From: Janibacter sp. A1S7
Lineage (GTDB): Bacteria; Actinomycetota; Actinomycetes; Actinomycetales; Dermatophilaceae
Direction of reading: 5' to 3'
DNA length: 64,000 nucleotides
Assembly (NCBI RefSeq): GCF_037198315.1
Contig: NZ_CP144913.1
Coordinates: forward strand, 2,480,001 to 2,544,000
In this document: positions 26,767 to 38,319 of the stretch, one piece after another
Position numbering within the stretch: position 1 is the stretch's first letter
Layout: the number at the start of each line of letters is the position of its first letter
Notes under the pieces: generated by a model
Database searches by the model: none
What the model was told of the DNA's origin: nothing
The model's input: only the letters and a program-made list of their open reading frames with translations
Position numbers and translations under genes: made by a program

Positions 26767-27888
26767 TCAGCTCGGCCGGTGCGGGGCGACGACGACCTCG
26801 ATGCGCTGCAGCTCCTTGACCTCCGTGTAGCCGGTCGTGGCCATCGCGCGGCGCAGGGCACCGACGAGGTTGGTGGTGCCGTCGGCCGAGCGGCTGGGCC
26901 CGAAGAGGACCTCCTCCATCGGCGCCACGGAGCCCACCTCGACGCGGGCACCCCGCGGCAGCTCGGGGTGGTGCGCCTCCGCTCCCCAGTGGAAGCCCCT
27001 GCCGGGGGCCTCGGCGGAGCGGGCGAGCGTGGCGCCGAGCATGACGGCGTCGGCACCGCACGCGATGGCCTTGACGATGTCGCCACTCGTGCCCAGGCCG
27101 CCGTCGGCGATGACGTGGACGTAGCGTCCGCCCGACTCGTCGAGGTAGTCGCGCCGCGCGGCGGCGACGTCCGCGATGGAGGTCGCCATCGGGGCGTGGA
27201 TGCCCAGGGCCTGGCGGGTGGTCGAGGCGGCTCCCCCGCCGAAGCCGACGAGCACGCCGGCCGCGCCGGTGCGCATCAGGTGCAGGGCGGCGGTGTAGGT
27301 CGCGGCGCCACCGACGATGACCGGCACGTCGAGCTCGTAGATGAAGCGCTTGAGGTTCAGCGGTTCGCTGCGGCTGCTCACGTGCTCGGCGGAGACCGTG
27401 GTGCCGCGGATGACGAAGAGGTCGACCCCGGCGTCGACGACGGTCTTCCAGTGCTGCTGGGTGTTCTGCGGGCTGAGGGCGCCGGCGACCGTGACCCCCG
27501 CCTGCCGGATCTCGTGCAGCCGCTCGGTGATCAGCTCGGGCACGATCGGTGCGGCGTAGATCTCCTGCATGCGGGCCGTCGCACGGGCGGGGTCGAGCGA
27601 GGCGATCTCCGCCAGCAGCGGCTCCGGGTCCGCGTAGCGCGTCCACAGGCCCTCGAGGTCGAGGACCGGCAGGCCGCCCGCCTCACCGAAGGCGATCGCC
27701 GTCGTCGGGGACATCACGGAGTCCATCGGGGCCGCGATGACGGGCATCTGGAAGTGGTAGGCATCGATCTGCCAGTCGAGGGAGACCTCCTGGGGATCGC
27801 GCGTGCGCCGGCTCGGCAGCACCGCGATGTCGTCGAAGGAGTATGCCCTGCGGCCGCTCTTGGCTCGCCCGATCTCGATCTCGTTCAC
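26767..27888 (-). CDS. guaB3: GuaB3 family IMP dehydrogenase-related protein
   Basis: A 373-aa TIM-barrel protein of the IMPDH/GMP reductase superfamily, without the CBS pair of true GuaB. It has IAAPMDSVMSP near 51-61 and the phosphate-binding GGLGTSGDIVKAI region. At the catalytic loop, where GuaB (31565) has GPGSICTTR, this protein reads GGGAASTTR, so the catalytic Cys is replaced by Ser222. Mycobacterial GuaB3 also lacks that Cys and has no settled function. It is followed by the semialdehyde dehydrogenase and the ChoD-like gene, the order seen in mycobacteria. Confidence 0.9.
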   Translation of the reverse strand: MNEIEIGRAKSGRRAYSFDDIAVLPSRRTRDPQEVSLDWQIDAYHFQMPVIAAPMDSVMSPTTAIAFGEAGGLPVLDLEGLWTRYADPEPLLAEIASLDPARATARMQEIYAAPIVPELITERLHEIRQAGVTVAGALSPQNTQQHWKTVVDAGVDLFVIRGTTVSAEHVSSRSEPLNLKRFIYELDVPVIVGGAATYTAALHLMRTGAAGVLVGFGGGAASTTRQALGIHAPMATSIADVAAARRDYLDESGGRYVHVIADGGLGTSGDIVKAIACGADAVMLGATLARSAEAPGRGFHWGAEAHHPELPRGARVEVGSVAPMEEVLFGPSRSADGTTNLVGALRRAMATTGYTEVKELQRIEVVVAPHRPS

Positions 27889-28064
27889 CCTGCCACCCTA
27901 GATGGGGTCGGTATCGCCACGTACGAGGGCGCGTTCTTGCCTGACCGGGACACCCACTTTTCCTGTCCGGGGCAGTCGTGCGAAGGGGGTCCCCCGCCGG
28001 AATCGTGCGCCGCGCCCGGTCGTTTGGGATCATGGAGGGGACCACCACCACGGAAGGACCATGC

Positions 28065-28334
28065 ATGCCGAAGTTCAGGGCGGCCGCTGTACTGACCGCC
28101 GTCGAGTCCGCTCGGCGGTGGGCGCACCAGAACCCCGACAAGGCCTCCGGGTACATCGACAGCGCCACCGGCTTCATCGACAAGCGCACCAAGGGCAGGT
28201 ACCACAGCCAGATCGGTGGCATCTCGAGCCAGGCGAAGAAGGCCCTCACCGGCCAGCAGGGCGTCGCCGGGCCGACCGTGCCGGGCGAGACCACGAACCG
28301 CACCGACCGGCCCCACCCGGACATGCGTGCCTGA
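28065..28334 (+). CDS. Small MT0933-type antitoxin-like protein
   Basis: An 89-aa basic protein with the pattern NPDKASGYIDSATGFIDKRTKGRYHSQI (near residues 23-50), which is the signature of the MT0933/Rv0909 antitoxin family. In Mycobacterium tuberculosis Rv0909 is paired with toxin Rv0910. Here no toxin gene is adjacent: the neighbours are guaB3 (divergent) and a dipeptidase (convergent). Many actinomycetes carry orphan copies whose role is unclear. GGAAGGA lies seven bases before ATG 28065. It ends ten bases from the dipeptidase stop. Confidence 0.8.
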   Translation: MPKFRAAAVLTAVESARRWAHQNPDKASGYIDSATGFIDKRTKGRYHSQIGGISSQAKKALTGQQGVAGPTVPGETTNRTDRPHPDMRA

Positions 28335-28344
28335 GCGAGCCCGA

Positions 28345-29367
28345 TCAGACCTCCGTCGCCTCGAGCACCCGCAGGACGTTGCCGTGCGCCAGGGCGGTGA
28401 GGTCGGCGCGTGACCAGCCGCGCTCGGCGAGCGCGGCCAGGAGGACCGGGTAGGTCGAGACGTCCTCGAGACCGAGGGGCGTCTCGTCCACCCCGTCGTA
28501 GTCGGCGCCGATACCCACGTGCTCGATCCCGACGACCTCGCGCAGGTGCTCGAAGTGCGCGACGACGTGCTCGATCGTGGCCACCGGGTCCGGCACGACG
28601 TCGGTGCGGCCCAGGGACGCGTCGGCGCGCGCCTGGTTGACGAACTTCGGCACGACATTGGCCATCACGACCCCGCCGTTGCCGGGAACGCGCTCCAGGA
28701 CGTCGTCCGGGACGTTGCGTGGGTGGTCACAGACGGCCCGCGCGCCGGAGTGGCTGAACATGACCGGCAACCGCGTGGTGTCGAGCGCATCGTGCATCGT
28801 CTCGGCGCTGACGTGGGAGAGGTCGACGACCATGCCGAGGTCGTTCATCTCGACGACGACCTCCCGGCCGAAGTCGGTCAGGCCACCGTGGACCCGCTCG
28901 TCCGTCGCCGAGTCCGCCCACTCGGTGTTGTCGTTGTGCGTCAACGTCATGTAGCGAACGCCCCTGCCCGCGAAGTCCGTCAGTGTCTGCAGCGACCCTG
29001 CGATCGAGTGCCCGCCCTCCATCCCGATCAGGGCGGCGTGCCGTCCCTCTCCCCACGCCGAACGCACGTCCGCGGCGGTGCGAGCCGGGACCATCACCTC
29101 GTACCGTGCGCACAGCGCCTCCACGAAGTCGATCTGCTCATGGGTGGCCACCACCGCCGCCTCACCGACGAAGGAGCACGGCACCCACACCGACCACAGC
29201 TGGCCGGCCAGACCCCCTGCACGCATCCGCCCCAGGTCCGTGTGCAGCTGCGGCTGCGAATGGGCGATGTCGCACGCATCCAGGTCGTAGCCGGCGAGCT
29301 CACGGTGGTGCCAGGGAAGGTCGTTGTGCCCGTCGAGGACACGGATCGTCGCACGGCTCGTCGTCAT
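28345..29367 (-). CDS. Membrane-dipeptidase family (M19) dipeptidase
   Basis: A renal-dipeptidase-like zinc enzyme (340 aa). DGHNDLPW at residues 12-19 holds the first metal ligands (His-x-Asp), the bridging Glu is in ALIGMEGGHSI, MVVDLSHVS gives the next His, FSHSGARAVCDHPRN the last, and IGADYDGV near the C-terminus is the usual closing motif. Bacterial members cleave dipeptides, often with a D-residue, and may recycle peptidoglycan peptides. No signal peptide is seen, so it is probably cytosolic. Start ATG 29367 is preferred to an in-frame TTG four codons earlier. Confidence 0.88.
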   Translation of the reverse strand: MTTSRATIRVLDGHNDLPWHHRELAGYDLDACDIAHSQPQLHTDLGRMRAGGLAGQLWSVWVPCSFVGEAAVVATHEQIDFVEALCARYEVMVPARTAADVRSAWGEGRHAALIGMEGGHSIAGSLQTLTDFAGRGVRYMTLTHNDNTEWADSATDERVHGGLTDFGREVVVEMNDLGMVVDLSHVSAETMHDALDTTRLPVMFSHSGARAVCDHPRNVPDDVLERVPGNGGVVMANVVPKFVNQARADASLGRTDVVPDPVATIEHVVAHFEHLREVVGIEHVGIGADYDGVDETPLGLEDVSTYPVLLAALAERGWSRADLTALAHGNVLRVLEATEV

Positions 29368-29449
29368 CGACCCAGTCAATCACCGCCGGGCGACGGGGGT
29401 CACCCTCCGTCCGTAGGACCCGTACCCGATCCCTGGGGTCGCGCTTCGC

Positions 29450-30418
29450 ATGTGGTGGGTGATCCTGGCGCTGGCCCTGGCGGTGATCGCCATCAAGGTC
29501 GTCGGCTCGATGATCGCGCTGACCATCGTGCGGGTGGGGCTGCTCGCAGCCGTGTCGGGGTCGCTGCTCCTGGCCCAGATCGGAGAGCTCTCCTTCGTCC
29601 TGCAGCGTTCGGGCAGCGAGGCCGGTCTCCAGCCGGCCGGCCTCGGCAGCGCCGGCGAGCAGGTCCTCATCGCGGTGACGGTGGTGCTCATGGTGGCCAC
29701 CCCCGCGCTCTCCGCCGCCGGCCAGCGGGTGGGTGACGCCGTGCTGGACGTGCGTGCCACCCGCCGACCCTCGCCGGCCCAGGGCTCGTCCACGCCGCAG
29801 ATCGACCACGGTGGCGGGGTGCTGGTCTCGGGGTGGGGCCCGGTCGCGCGCTCGGTGGCCGCGATGCTCTCCACCCGCAGCGTGCCGGTCACCGTGACCA
29901 CGCTCAATCCGGACCTCGCCGCCGAGGCGCACCAGGTCGGCCACGAGGTCGTCCGCGGCGATCCGGTGAGGGAGAACGTCCTGGTGGACGCCGGGCTGCA
30001 CTCGGCCCGCCTGGTGGTGATCTGCGAGAACGACGAGATCCGGCAACTCGCTCCTGATGTCGGCATCGTCGCCCGCCCCCACGGCGTGATCGACCCCACA
30101 TCCTGGGTCGACACCGGAACCGACCGCGTCGTCGACTTCCACCCCGACCCGAGGACGGCGTGCACCCACGTCACGCAGGCCCACCCGGCGCTGCCCTCCA
30201 GCGCTGGGTGCATCGACTGCCTGCGATCCGATCGTCGTGACTGGGTGCACCTGCGCACGTGCCTGCACTGCGGCCACGTCGGCTGCTGTGACTCCTCGCC
30301 CGAACGGCACGCGCGCGGCCACGCCGACGTGAGCGGCCACAGCATCATGGCCTCGGCCGAACCCACCGAGGCGTGGGCGTGGTGCTTCCTCGACGAGACA
30401 CGGATCGAGCCCCGGTGA
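29450..30418 (+). pseudogene. N-terminally truncated cation:proton antiporter with RCK remnant and UBP-type zinc finger
   Basis: The 322-aa frame opens inside a CPA2/KefB-like antiporter: residues 1-100 match only the last three membrane helices, with SGSLLLAQIGELSFVLQ as in the family (near 36-52). A TrkA-N/RCK nucleotide domain follows (119-205, SGWGPVARSVA), shortened at its end, then a UBP-type zinc finger (238-312) with Cys254/Cys257, Cys271/Cys274, Cys279/Cys280, His287, His291 and His297. About 250-300 N-terminal residues are missing, and an in-frame TAG at 29414 stops any extension. It may be a decayed gene or a surviving C-terminal domain; the open frame over 322 codons argues it is recent or still used. 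Confidence 0.65.
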
Positions 30419-30496
30419 GGGGCGCGGCCGGGATGGCCGGGGCCGCCCGCCCGGTCACCTACTGACGTTGTACCCGGGGACCGGCATGCTGGAGGC

Positions 30497-31522
30497 ATGC
30501 ATCCCGGTCCCCACAACGCGATCACCGATGTCCCAGGCGTGCGTGTCGGCCACACCACCCGCGACGAGCCCGGGTGGCTGACCGGCACGACCGTCGTCGC
30601 GCCTCCGGTCGGGACCTGCGCCGGAGTGGACGTGCGCGGCGGCGGCCCCGGCACGCGCGAGACCGACGCCCTCGCCCCGAGCAACCTCGTCGACGCGATC
30701 GATGCCGTCGTCCTCTCCGGCGGCAGCGCCTTCGGCCTGTCCACCGCGGACGGGGTCATGTCTGCCCTGGCCGACGAGGGGCGGGGCTGGCCGACAGGCG
30801 GTCCGGGGCAGGTGGTGCCGATCGTGCCGGCCGCGATCCTCTTCGACCTCGGACGAGCGGGCACCTGGCGCAACCATCCCGACGCCGCGGACGGCCGGGA
30901 GGCCCACCTCGGCGCCACCTCCGGCCCGGTGGACGAAGGGGGCGTCGGCGCAGGCACGGGGGCGCGGGTCGGGGGCCTGCACGGCGGCATCGGCACCGCG
31001 AGCCTCGTCCTCGACTCCGGGGCGACCGTCGGCGCCCTGGTCGCAGTCAACGCCGTGGGATCCCCCCTTCGTCCCGACGGGCGGCTGTGTGCCGAGCACC
31101 TCCTCGTCCCCGGCGAGGTCGATGTCCCCGACCCGGACCCCGCTGCGGTGCAACGCCACTGGGCCGCTCAGCAGGCCGAGGTGGCGTCCCTGCGAGCGGG
31201 GACGGCGACGACTCTGGCCGTGGTCGCCACCGACGCCACACTCGACAAGGCGGGCTGCACCGGACTTGCTCGCGTCGGCCACGACGGCTTCGCCCGGGCG
31301 CTGTCCCCGGTCCACACCGCCTTCGACGGGGACACCGTCTTCGCGCTGTCGACGCGGGAGCAGCCAGCGCCTTCCGCCCTCGACCTCATGGCGCTGCAGG
31401 CCGCCGCCGCTGACTGCATCAGCCGGGCCATCGTGCGCGCCGTGCTCGCGGCCGGCAGCATCGACCGGACCGCCGCGGGCGGGGCCCACCTACCCGGGTA
31501 CCGGGACACGATCGGGGCGTGA
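30497..31522 (+). CDS. P1 family (S58, DmpA-like) peptidase
   Basis: A 341-aa member of the Ntn-fold P1/DmpA aminopeptidase family, which self-cleaves to an active form and acts on beta- or D-aminopeptides in characterised members. Typical segments are AITDVPGVRVGHTT at the start, VDVRGGGPGTRETDAL, VVLSGGSAFGLSTADGVM, IGTASLVLDSGATVGALVAVNAVGSP, and GHDGFARALSPVHTAFDGDTVFAL near the C-terminus. It belongs to the shorter bacterial branch. CATGCT lies six bases before ATG 30497, and CTGGAGG overlaps as a possible ribosome site. A strong bidirectional hairpin overlaps the stop codon. Confidence 0.88.
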   Translation: MHPGPHNAITDVPGVRVGHTTRDEPGWLTGTTVVAPPVGTCAGVDVRGGGPGTRETDALAPSNLVDAIDAVVLSGGSAFGLSTADGVMSALADEGRGWPTGGPGQVVPIVPAAILFDLGRAGTWRNHPDAADGREAHLGATSGPVDEGGVGAGTGARVGGLHGGIGTASLVLDSGATVGALVAVNAVGSPLRPDGRLCAEHLLVPGEVDVPDPDPAAVQRHWAAQQAEVASLRAGTATTLAVVATDATLDKAGCTGLARVGHDGFARALSPVHTAFDGDTVFALSTREQPAPSALDLMALQAAAADCISRAIVRAVLAAGSIDRTAAGGAHLPGYRDTIGA

Positions 31523-31550
31523 CCACCCTGCGGTGGCCACGCCCCGATCG
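31509..31550. terminator. Bidirectional terminator between the P1 peptidase and guaB
   Basis: CGATCGGGGCGTG (31509-31521) is perfectly complementary to 31538-31550, and the interior CCACC/GGTGG also pairs around CTGC. The hairpin includes the peptidase stop codon and lies 15 bases before the guaB stop on the other strand. Confidence 0.85.
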
Positions 31551-31564
31551 AGGAGGGCAACGCG

Positions 31565-33599
<2,035 letters not shown>

Positions 33600-33621
33600 A
33601 TCCACGCCCTACGCTGGTGGC

Positions 33622-33867
33622 GTGACTTCCGCCGAGCCCGTCCACATCCGCGACGAGTCGATCCGCCTCGGTCAGCTGCTCAAGCTCGCCGGTGTGGTCG
33701 AGGACGGAGCGATGGCCCGAGCGGTCATCGCCGCCGGCGAGGTCAGCGTCGACGGCCAGCCGGAGACGCGGCGCGGAGCGCAGGTGCGTGCGGGCAGCAT
33801 CGTCGAGTATGCCGGTCAGCAGATCGAAGTCGTCACCGGCGAGCCGGAGATCGACGTTCCCTGGTGA
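33622..33867 (+). CDS. Small S4-domain RNA-binding protein
   Basis: An 81-aa protein that is almost entirely one S4 RNA-binding domain: IRLGQLLKLAGVVEDGAMARAVIAAGEVSVDGQPETRRGAQVRAGSIV is the alpha-L pattern shared with YbcJ/YaaA-like proteins. Such proteins bind structured RNA, often rRNA, but targets are mostly unknown. Start GTG 33622 stands six bases after TACGCT, indicating a leaderless transcript separate from whiB just upstream (stop 33599). A strong hairpin terminator follows. Confidence 0.85.
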   Translation: MTSAEPVHIRDESIRLGQLLKLAGVVEDGAMARAVIAAGEVSVDGQPETRRGAQVRAGSIVEYAGQQIEVVTGEPEIDVPW

Positions 33868-33915
33868 GCTCGGCCCGGCGGGAGCGGGGGCCCCGCGGCT
33901 GACCCGTGGTGACGG

Positions 33916-33950
33916 GTGAGGGCGAAGGGGGATCCCCCCTTCGCCCTCAC
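33916..33950. terminator. Bidirectional hairpin terminator with inverted CGAAGGGGG pair
   Basis: GTGAGGGCGAAGGGGG (33916-33931) pairs perfectly with 33935-33950 around a three-base loop. It lies between the convergent S4-domain gene and the racemase-like gene. Both arms contain the recurring 9-mer. Confidence 0.85.
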
Positions 33951-33961
33951 GCGTGGCTGGC

Positions 33962-34657
33962 TCAGTGGCTGCCGAGCATCCACTCCAGCGCTCGCTCGAC
34001 GTGGATCTCGGTGGTGTCGTGCATCGGTACCGGTGAGTCCTCGTCGTCGACGAGCAGGCTGATCTCGGTCCCGGCGAGGACGATGCCCTCGGCGCCGCGA
34101 CCGGCCATGCCCTGCAGGACCTGCCGGAAGGTCTTGCGCGAGCTGTCCTTGATGATCCCGTGGACGAGCTCCTCGTAGATCACCCGGTCGACCTCGCCAC
34201 GCTCCTCCTCCAGCGGCAGGATCACCTCGATGCCGCGCTCCTCGAAGGGGTCGGTGTAGAAGTCGTGGGACATCGTCGTCGCCGTGGCGACGAGCCCGAC
34301 CGTGCGCTGGCGGGCGCCCTGCACCGCGGTGGCCGTGGCCTCGGCGATGTGCAGGAAGGGGATGTCGACGCTCGCGCTCACCTCGTCGGCGACGGCGTGC
34401 ATGGTGTTGGCGGCGATCAGGACGGCCTCCGCTCCCCCGGCCTCCAGACTGCGGGCGCCCTCGACGAGGATCCGGGCCATCGCATCCCAGTCGCCGGCGT
34501 TCTCCGCATCGTCGATCGGCTGGAAGTCGAGGCTGTTGATCAGCACCCGCGCACCGTGCAGGCCACCGAGGCGGGCATCGACCCCCTCGTTGAGACGGCG
34601 GTAGTACTCCGCCGTCGCCGACCAGCCCATGCCGCCGAGAACTCCCAGAAGACGCAT
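33962..34657 (-). CDS. Aspartate/glutamate racemase-like protein lacking both catalytic cysteines
   Basis: A 231-aa member of the Asp/Glu/hydantoin racemase family by overall pattern: LLGVLGGMGWSATAEYYRRLNE at the start, ANTMH near 83-87, GLVATATTM, and EISLLVDD. The family normally uses two cysteines, one in (P)CNT or C-x-NTMH and one in GCTE. Here the positions read IAANTMH and LAGTEIS, and the whole protein has no cysteine. It is therefore unlikely to be a normal two-base racemase; it may be a single-base lyase/isomerase or non-catalytic. ATG 34657; convergent with the S4 gene and divergent from serA. Confidence 0.8.
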   Translation of the reverse strand: MRLLGVLGGMGWSATAEYYRRLNEGVDARLGGLHGARVLINSLDFQPIDDAENAGDWDAMARILVEGARSLEAGGAEAVLIAANTMHAVADEVSASVDIPFLHIAEATATAVQGARQRTVGLVATATTMSHDFYTDPFEERGIEVILPLEEERGEVDRVIYEELVHGIIKDSSRKTFRQVLQGMAGRGAEGIVLAGTEISLLVDDEDSPVPMHDTTEIHVERALEWMLGSH

Positions 34658-34755
34658 GACCCAACAGTAGGTCAGACGGCCTCGTGGCGGCGTGACAGGT
34701 TCCGCATGCCGAACCGGTGCGAGGTCACATCGGGGTCCCGCATACCCTGCACACC

Positions 34756-35958
34756 GTGAAGGTGCTGCTGCTCGAAAACATCCATGACGCCGCTCGCGAG
34801 GCCCTGGTCGATGCCGGGTTCGACGTCCGGACGCGATCCGGTGCGCTCGACGAGCCGGAGCTGATCGCTGCCCTCGAGGGGGTGGACATGCTCGGGATCC
34901 GCTCGAAGACCCAGGTGACGCGGGCCGTCCTCGAGGCGCGGCCGGAGGTGAAGGTCATCGGCGCCTTCTGCATCGGGACCAATCAGATCGATCTCGATGC
35001 GGCGGCCCGGGCCGGCACCGTCGTCTTCAACGCCCCCTTCTCCAACACGCGCAGCGTGGTGGAGCTGGCGATGGCTGAGATCATCTCGATGGCCCGCCAC
35101 CTGACCGACAAGAACGCCGCGCTCCACGCCGGCGTCTGGGACAAGTCCGCGAAGGGCGCCCACGAGGTGCGCGGTCGGACCCTGGGCATCATCGGCTACG
35201 GCAACATCGGCAGCCAGCTGTCGGTCGTCGCCGAGGCCTTCGGCATGCACGTGTACTACTACGACCTCGACGACAAGCTGCCGCTCGGCAACGCCAAACG
35301 GTGCGGATCGCTCGAGGAGCTGCTCGAGCGGTGCGAGACGATCACGCTCCACGTCGACGGACGCTCCGGCAACGCGGGCAACTTCGGGGCCGCGGAGTTC
35401 GCCCGGATGCGGCCGCGCAGCCTCTTCCTCAACCTCTCGCGCGGCTTCGTCGTCGACGTGGACTCCCTGCGCGAGAACATCCTCTCCGGTCACCTCGCCG
35501 GCGCCGCCATCGACGTCTTCCCGAGCGAGCCGAAGAAGGCGGGCGACGCCTTCGAGTCGGTCCTGCAGGGCCTGCCCAACGTCATCCTCACCCCGCACGT
35601 CGGTGGCTCCACCGAGGAGGCGCAGCTGGACATCGGTCGCTACGTCTCCGGCAAGCTGCGCGACTGGGCCCGCACCGGTGCCACGACGATGTCGGTCAAC
35701 GTGCCGGGCGTCACCGCCCCGCAGACCATCGGTGACACGCGCATCCTCCACCTGCACCAGAACGTCCCCGGCGTCCTGGCCCGCGTCAACGCAATCCTCG
35801 CCGAGGGCGGCGCGAACATCGACGGCCAGCAGCTGAGCACCAGGGGTGAGTACGGCTACGCCGTCACCGACCTCGCCGGCTCGCTCCCGGAGGACACCGA
35901 GCAGCGCCTGCGCGAGCTCGAGGAGACGGTCGAGGTGCGGGTCATCGTCGCCGACTGA
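34756..35958 (+). CDS. serA: D-3-phosphoglycerate dehydrogenase (ACT-domain type)
   Basis: Catalyses the first step of serine synthesis from 3-phosphoglycerate. At 400 aa it matches the E. coli-type enzyme with one C-terminal ACT domain (about 325-400, starting ILHLHQNVPGVLARVNAI) and no intervening domain. The NAD fold has TLGIIGYGNIGSQ, then NLSRGFVVD (substrate Arg), and the catalytic His in LTPHVGGST. Serine feedback through the ACT domain is known for this type. Start GTG 34756 (VKVLLLENIHDAA) follows TACCCT by seven bases; the longer ATG reading is rejected. Confidence 0.93.
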   Translation: MKVLLLENIHDAAREALVDAGFDVRTRSGALDEPELIAALEGVDMLGIRSKTQVTRAVLEARPEVKVIGAFCIGTNQIDLDAAARAGTVVFNAPFSNTRSVVELAMAEIISMARHLTDKNAALHAGVWDKSAKGAHEVRGRTLGIIGYGNIGSQLSVVAEAFGMHVYYYDLDDKLPLGNAKRCGSLEELLERCETITLHVDGRSGNAGNFGAAEFARMRPRSLFLNLSRGFVVDVDSLRENILSGHLAGAAIDVFPSEPKKAGDAFESVLQGLPNVILTPHVGGSTEEAQLDIGRYVSGKLRDWARTGATTMSVNVPGVTAPQTIGDTRILHLHQNVPGVLARVNAILAEGGANIDGQQLSTRGEYGYAVTDLAGSLPEDTEQRLRELEETVEVRVIVAD

Positions 35959-36010
35959 CGCGCCTCGGCCCGGTGGACGTGGTCCTCGATGGCCACCCCG
36001 GCACCATGAC

Positions 36011-36048
36011 GAAGGGGGCTGCTCACCTCGCGGTGAGCAGCCCCCTTC
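36011..36048. terminator. Bidirectional terminator between serA and groEL
   Basis: A perfect 17-base stem (36011-36027 with 36032-36048) closes a TCGC loop, between the convergent serA and groEL genes. The left arm carries CGAAGGGGG (36010-36018), while the right arm ends in CCCCCTTCC, so only one full copy of the 9-mer is present. Confidence 0.9.
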
Positions 36049-36060
36049 CGGATCAGGAGA

Positions 36061-37683
<1,623 letters not shown>

Positions 37684-37706
37684 TCAGGTGAGATGGGGGA
37701 AACGGC

Positions 37707-37749
37707 GACGCCCCGGTGGGACCCCGGGAGGGCCCGCACCCGGGGCGTC
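37707..37749 (-). terminator. Hairpin between groES and groEL
   Basis: GACGCCCCGG (37707-37716) pairs with 37740-37749 across a G+C-rich loop in the 123-base groES-groEL gap. It may be a partial terminator or an RNA-processing site that sets the groES:groEL ratio. No U-run is present. Confidence 0.45.
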
Positions 37750-37791
37750 AGCAGTTGCGACCGGTGCCCGGTCGCGGGGTCTCGGGGATCG

Positions 37792-38088
37792 TCAGCCGAC
37801 GATCGCGAGGACGTCGCGCGCGGAGAGGATCAGGTACTCCTCGCCACCGTGCTTGACCTCGGTGCCGCCGTACTTGGAGTAGATGACACGGTCGCCGATG
37901 GAGATGTCCATCGGGACGCGCTCGTCACCGTCGTCGTTGAAGCGGCCGGGGCCGACGGCAACGACCTCGCCCTCCTGCGGCTTCTCCTTGGCGGTGTCCG
38001 GGATGACGAGCCCGGACGCGGTGGTCTGCTCGGCCTCGACGGACTGGACGACGATGCGGTCCTCGAGCGGCTTGATGGAAACCGACAC
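37792..38088 (-). CDS. groES: 10 kDa co-chaperonin GroES
   Basis: The lid of the GroEL ring (98 aa). It starts [15 protein letters not shown], has the mobile-loop segment [22 protein letters not shown] and ends [18 protein letters not shown], all standard. Start GTG 38088 is chosen because AAAGGAGTC lies just upstream; the longer ATG frame (38208) would cover the CIRCE operators. It is the first gene of the operon under the double-CIRCE promoter. Confidence 0.97.
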   Translation of the reverse strand: MSVSIKPLEDRIVVQSVEAEQTTASGLVIPDTAKEKPQEGEVVAVGPGRFNDDGDERVPMDISIGDRVIYSKYGGTEVKHGGEEYLILSARDVLAIVG

Positions 38089-38175
38089 GCTGACTCCTTT
38101 GGGTGAGGGTCGTGGATGATGAGTTCTCGGTGGTGCCGGGCCGGACGCCGTCGCGGGGGTCGACCAGCCGTGGCC

Positions 38176-38202
38176 TTGGCACTCGCCAGTGGTGAGTGCC
38201 AA
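38176..38202 (-). promoter_or_regulatory. CIRCE operator 1 (HrcA site)
   Basis: TTGGCACTC-N9-GAGTGCCAA, arms 38176-38184 and 38194-38202, a perfect inverted repeat matching the CIRCE consensus bound by the HrcA heat-shock repressor. It lies downstream of the -10 element, in the groES leader. Confidence 0.95.
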
Positions 38203-38207
38203 GTCCA

Positions 38208-38236
38208 AATCTAGGCGGGCGTTGGCACTCGGTCAA
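38208..38236 (-). promoter_or_regulatory. groES-groEL promoter
   Basis: On the minus strand TTGACC (38236-38231) and TAGATT (38213-38208) are spaced by exactly 17 bases, a strong housekeeping promoter. CIRCE 1 lies just downstream of the -10, and the -35 falls inside the spacer of CIRCE 2, so HrcA at either site should block RNA polymerase. Confidence 0.85.
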
Positions 38237-38248
38237 CCTGAGTGCCAA
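38222..38248 (-). promoter_or_regulatory. CIRCE operator 2 (HrcA site)
   Basis: A second perfect TTGGCACTC-N9-GAGTGCCAA, arms 38222-38230 and 38240-38248, 46 bases upstream of the first. Its nine-base spacer contains the -35 hexamer of the groES promoter. Two CIRCE copies at groES are known in some actinomycetes such as Streptomyces. Confidence 0.95.
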
Positions 38249-38319
38249 TTCTGCCGACCCGGGGCCCTGACGGCCCTCACCCGGCCCGTCCTCCTCGCCG
38301 AACTCGCGGAGAGGGGACA

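Noticed and set aside
28065..28334. Complete toxin-antitoxin pair
   Set aside because: The small protein fits the MT0933 antitoxin family, but no toxin-like gene adjoins it on either strand.
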